Assembly (NCBI GenBank): GCA_008931825.1
Contig: QXVZ01005142.1
Location: forward strand, 124,001 to 188,000
Reading direction: 5' to 3'
Source: Phallusia fumigata
Lineage: Eukaryota > Chordata > Ascidiacea > Phlebobranchia > Ascidiidae
DNA: 64,000 bases
Shown: positions 61,001 to 64,000 of the stretch, in pieces
Position numbering within the stretch: position 1 is the stretch's first letter
How the letters are laid out: every line of letters begins with the position of its first letter
Notes under the pieces: model-generated
What the model was told of the DNA's origin: nothing
Databases searched by the model: none
The model's input: the letters and a program-made list of their open reading frames with translations, nothing else
Made by a program: the position numbers and the translations under genes

Positions 61001-64000
61001 ATCTAGCCACCAGCCGTTTTTAAGCTCTCCCTTCTGTAGCATATGTGCGGCAAGCCAACGCTAAGTGAAACACCCATGTTTTTAACAACTGATTAAAAAC
61101 ACTTATAGTATGCGTGTTTCCACTCATTTTCAAAAACAGTCTCCACTATTCTAGGACCTTTAAAAATGGAACACTACTTTCGTACGTTAGCAGTGAATAA
61201 ATCCGTCAATAACAATCTGATAAACCTACCCACAAACGAACGTTCACCGTATAGTACGACACATCGCCGTCACTAATAAGCGTAATTTATATTTGGTTTT
61301 AATTTGACTTTTTTGTATAATGCTCGGCCTAAATCGTGCGAATGATCGGCCGAGCACCGAGCATTAAAAATTGCGATGCTCGGTACCGAGTACTCGGGTT
61401 CTGGCTCGGTTCGGCCCATCTCTACCACCTAACAGTTAGTGGAGATTGTAGCCATTTTAAAATTTTTTCTATGCCTTCTTGCCTTTAGTTTGGGGCCCAT
61501 ATTTATCTTGGAAATAGCTTATGTAGAGGAGAATTGTCAATATTTTCACTTACCAGGATTTTTCGCCTCTTGTTCATTGGCATTCTTTGTTTTATTCGGA
61601 TAAACCAAATGAACCGTCATGTGGTTTTTACGATGACCAGATGTCCGGAATGTCAACGAGCAGTTGGGACATTTGTATGGTTTCGCCCCAGTGTGCAATC
61701 GCATGTGAACCTGGAAAAGTTTTGCAAAATGTTCAGTATTTTGGATTGGGTAGGATAGAGAAGGATTGGGTTCGTTGGTAAACTGGTACAATCTTAACAG
61801 AAGTCAATTGTTTTTTGACTCATTTTTTTCCCTCAGTGTGTGAAATAAATCCTGAATGTGCAATACGTTTTTAAGTCAACTGGATGGCTGCCTTTGGGTT
61901 GCGGGTACATGATTAAGGTTTAAAGGAGCAAATCGCTACAACTCTGCGTAAACATTTGCATCAACGTCAACAAGAAGAGCAAGTATACTCTTTTTAGCCT
62001 TAGAGAGATAGTTGCAGCAATAAGTGGACATGTTTAGTTTGGCTTCTGTTAAACGAACGGTAATATGGCACAAAGTAGGTGCTAATAAATATCCAACAAC
62101 AAAGCAAAAAAAAACACAATGTGTCCCACTTTTAGGCTTGACTTCGCAGCGTACATCATGTCGCAAATATGGCATCGAAACATTTTTCTCTGAAGGTGAG
62201 ATTTTTGATGTGAAACAAGTGTAGATTTGGTCGTAAATCTAGCAGGAACATAAAGTAAAGATCAGATAGCTGAACATTTAGTGTCAATGCTAATCTGTTG
62301 GCATTTAACATGAAAAATGCACAGAAAAGGTTTAAGACTAAATTTTGTTCATGAAAAAGCCATATGGTCAAATGCTTCTACTAGACATTCAAACATTGTA
62401 CCCCAAGTTATGATCAACATGCTAACCAAAATCAACGAAATCTTACGTTTTTCCACATGCGTCACACCCATAAGGTTTAACACCGGTGTGTGTTCGAACA
62501 TGGCGGGCAAGGTCACTTGGTTTTCTGAAACTTTTCGGGCAAAATTCACAAACGTTTGGATGAAGTGGACCGTTGGTCTCAAACTCCTTAAATCGTCCGC
62601 GTTGGTTGTTTTGTAACGGGGTGACCTGGTTTCAATAAAACAAGGTCTTCATTATGAGTGTAAGCAATGCCATAAAGTACATGGTGTTTGGGTAGTTATG
62701 CATGATTTGAAAAACGATTTCAGTAAAAAACAAACCTATTGGCTAAAATGGATATCGTGTTTTTCTTTTAATAGATGTTTTCTACCAAGAATGCTTTTAG
62801 AGAAGAAATTAAGGATGCAGTGCAAAAAGTAATGTAAAATACTAGGAACTCTAACAGTGTTTTGTTTGGCCAGAAACCGACCATCTCATGTTAATGTTTC
62901 GAGTTTGCCCGAAATTTCCAGTGTTGTAATGTCACATATTAACAACATACAGCTAAAAGTTTCTAAAATGTGTCCAGCTTTTGATTTTTCGAAAGTTTTT
63001 GTGTTGCAACTTCATGGTTATTGCGAAAAATCTTTGTGCCTTAGGTTGGACTTTTTGAACCATCGTTATGTGATAATCAGCAAATTAACCACTGAGCATG
63101 AAAAGGGCAATGCTCAGTTTCAAGTTTCTTACTGACCCTGTCCTTCTCTGCAACTGCATCAAGCAAAACTCGCTCGGATAAAGTCATGTTTTGACTTGGA
63201 TCAGTTTTCTCAAGAATCTCGCTCTGCTCATTCGATAAAAGGTAGAAGCCAGTTCTGTGGATTAAAGAAAAGACTCAAAGTTAAAATCAGCAACACTTCA
63301 CAATACTTTAGCAAGATGGCAAACTTCGTGGGATGAAGGGAGAGTTTTTCTATTTAAAGGAAGTCCGGATACCAGCGTATTTTTCACATCTTTGGCAGAA
63401 ACGGCTTACTTACACAATTGATAATTGCCAAGTACACTCAAAAACTGATTCTGTTGGCATTGTTATTTAAAGTTTATTCAAAATGGAAAATTTACTAAAA
63501 AATTGTTTTTTGCCATTCAACTTAATTTGAGGCTTTGTTAATTTTGTTCTTACATTTTTTAGAAACACCACTATCATAACAAGAAGCAAAATAAAAAAAA
63601 TCAAAGTCTTGCCTTTTTCTTTTTGATACTATTTTCTTTTTAGCCTCGTTAACTTCCTTGGCATTATGAAGTTTTACATGATCCCGCAGCGAAGATTCAC
63701 TTTCACAAACTTGTTCACAAACTGCACATGTTCGTTTGCTGAAAGTAATAAATGTAGATTAAATTTAGGTTGGCAGTTCAAATCTAGGTTATGTTTCACC
63801 AAATTGCTTAAAACCAGTAGAATATAGTGGATGGCAGCAGTTAAGGTCACAAATTTACAAGCAAGTGATAAATGATTATGTACAGTTGGGCAAAACCCTA
63901 AAACAGATAATACTCACTGTATTGTAACATGGTGTTCCTGATGTTTCACCAGCCCTTGTTTGTTGCTGAAGTAGATTTTACAAACAGGACAAGCAAGTTT
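58049..64000 (-). CDS. ZNF236-like: ZNF236-like C2H2 zinc-finger protein, C-terminal part (partial)
   Basis: A nuclear DNA-binding protein with many C2H2 fingers. Visible exons: 64000-63918, 63738-63613, 63254-63136, 62625-62447, 61710-61554, 60865-60726, 60617-60457, 59439-59244, 59078-58986, 58853-58701, 58268-58175, 58110-58049. Fingers seen: [41 protein letters not shown] across the first intron; [21 protein letters not shown]; and [21 protein letters not shown]. The half finger CDACGKT is split from VHMRLH, so a short exon between 62447 and 61710 has probably escaped me. The C-terminal half is Gln/Asn/Thr-rich with repeated hydrophobic TLxL motifs ([50 protein letters not shown]), the same order I recall from human ZNF236. 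The stop is at 58049-58051. The start lies right of the window. Confidence 0.85.
59611..59650. repeat. (CA)n/(TA)n microsatellite
   Basis: ACACACACATATATATATAT followed by GTATATATATGTGAGTGT forms an imperfect self-complementary run in a zinc-finger-gene intron. Confidence 0.8.
60929..61424. mobile_element. Non-autonomous hAT-like element, ~496 bp
   Basis: The left end reads TAGGGACGGGCCAAAACTG, and the complement of the right end reads TAGAGATGGGCCGAACCGAG, an imperfect inverted repeat. The flanking 8-mers are CCACATAG (60921-60928) and CCACCTAA (61425-61432), a 6-of-8 match. An internal GCTCGGTACCGAG palindrome lies near the right end. No transposase frame is seen. It sits in an intron of the ZNF236-like gene. 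Confidence 0.55.

Noticed and set aside
1-64000. CRISPR arrays, rRNA genes, bacterial-type operons or integrated viral elements
   Set aside because: I saw no regularly spaced repeats, no rRNA-like sequence, no operon-like gene packing and no reverse transcriptase, integrase, capsid or envelope frame.

Overview
The window looks like the nuclear genome of a sea squirt (tunicate, most like Ciona): compact genes with many short GT-AG introns of about 100-700 bp, AT-rich non-coding DNA, small tRNA-derived SINEs and MITE-sized DNA transposons. Six protein-coding loci can be assembled exon by exon. The gene names rest on my memory of the vertebrate proteins, not on a database search. Exon edges were read by eye and may be off by 1-2 bases.

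Layout. (1) 174-15866, minus: the N-terminal third (32 exons, 1,593 codons) of an outer-arm axonemal dynein heavy chain of the DNAH5/DNAH8 (gamma) type; the motor lies beyond the left edge. (2) 17353-18420, plus: a small three-exon gene of 127 residues that I do not recognise, head-to-head with the dynein gene. (3) 20516-27401 and 28783-35100, plus: two type-B carboxylesterase/cholinesterase-family genes of 11 exons each, lying on an ~8 kb direct tandem duplication. They carry a signal peptide, an unusual N-terminal extension, a catalytic triad, a Thr-rich stalk and a GPI-type hydrophobic tail. Copy B has one extra base that ends its frame just before the catalytic acid. (4) 35671-49168, minus: a complete 30-exon RPTOR (Raptor, mTORC1 scaffold), 1,312 residues. 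(5) 49932-57121, plus: a complete 14-exon CEP95 (centrosomal protein 95), 866 residues, divergent from RPTOR. (6) 58049-64000, minus: the C-terminal part of a ZNF236-like C2H2 zinc-finger gene that runs off the right edge and is tail-to-tail with CEP95.

The genes do not form one pathway. Dynein and CEP95 concern cilia and centrosomes, RPTOR concerns nutrient signalling, and the esterases are cell-surface or secreted enzymes. The most interesting signals are the strong excess of the octamer TGACGTCA inside the dynein gene, the esterase duplication with exon-limited identity and a broken second copy, two repeats that duplicated splice sites (dynein exon 9 acceptor, CEP95 exon 13 donor), a probable GC-AG intron in ZNF236, and two non-autonomous hAT-like elements with recognisable target-site duplications.
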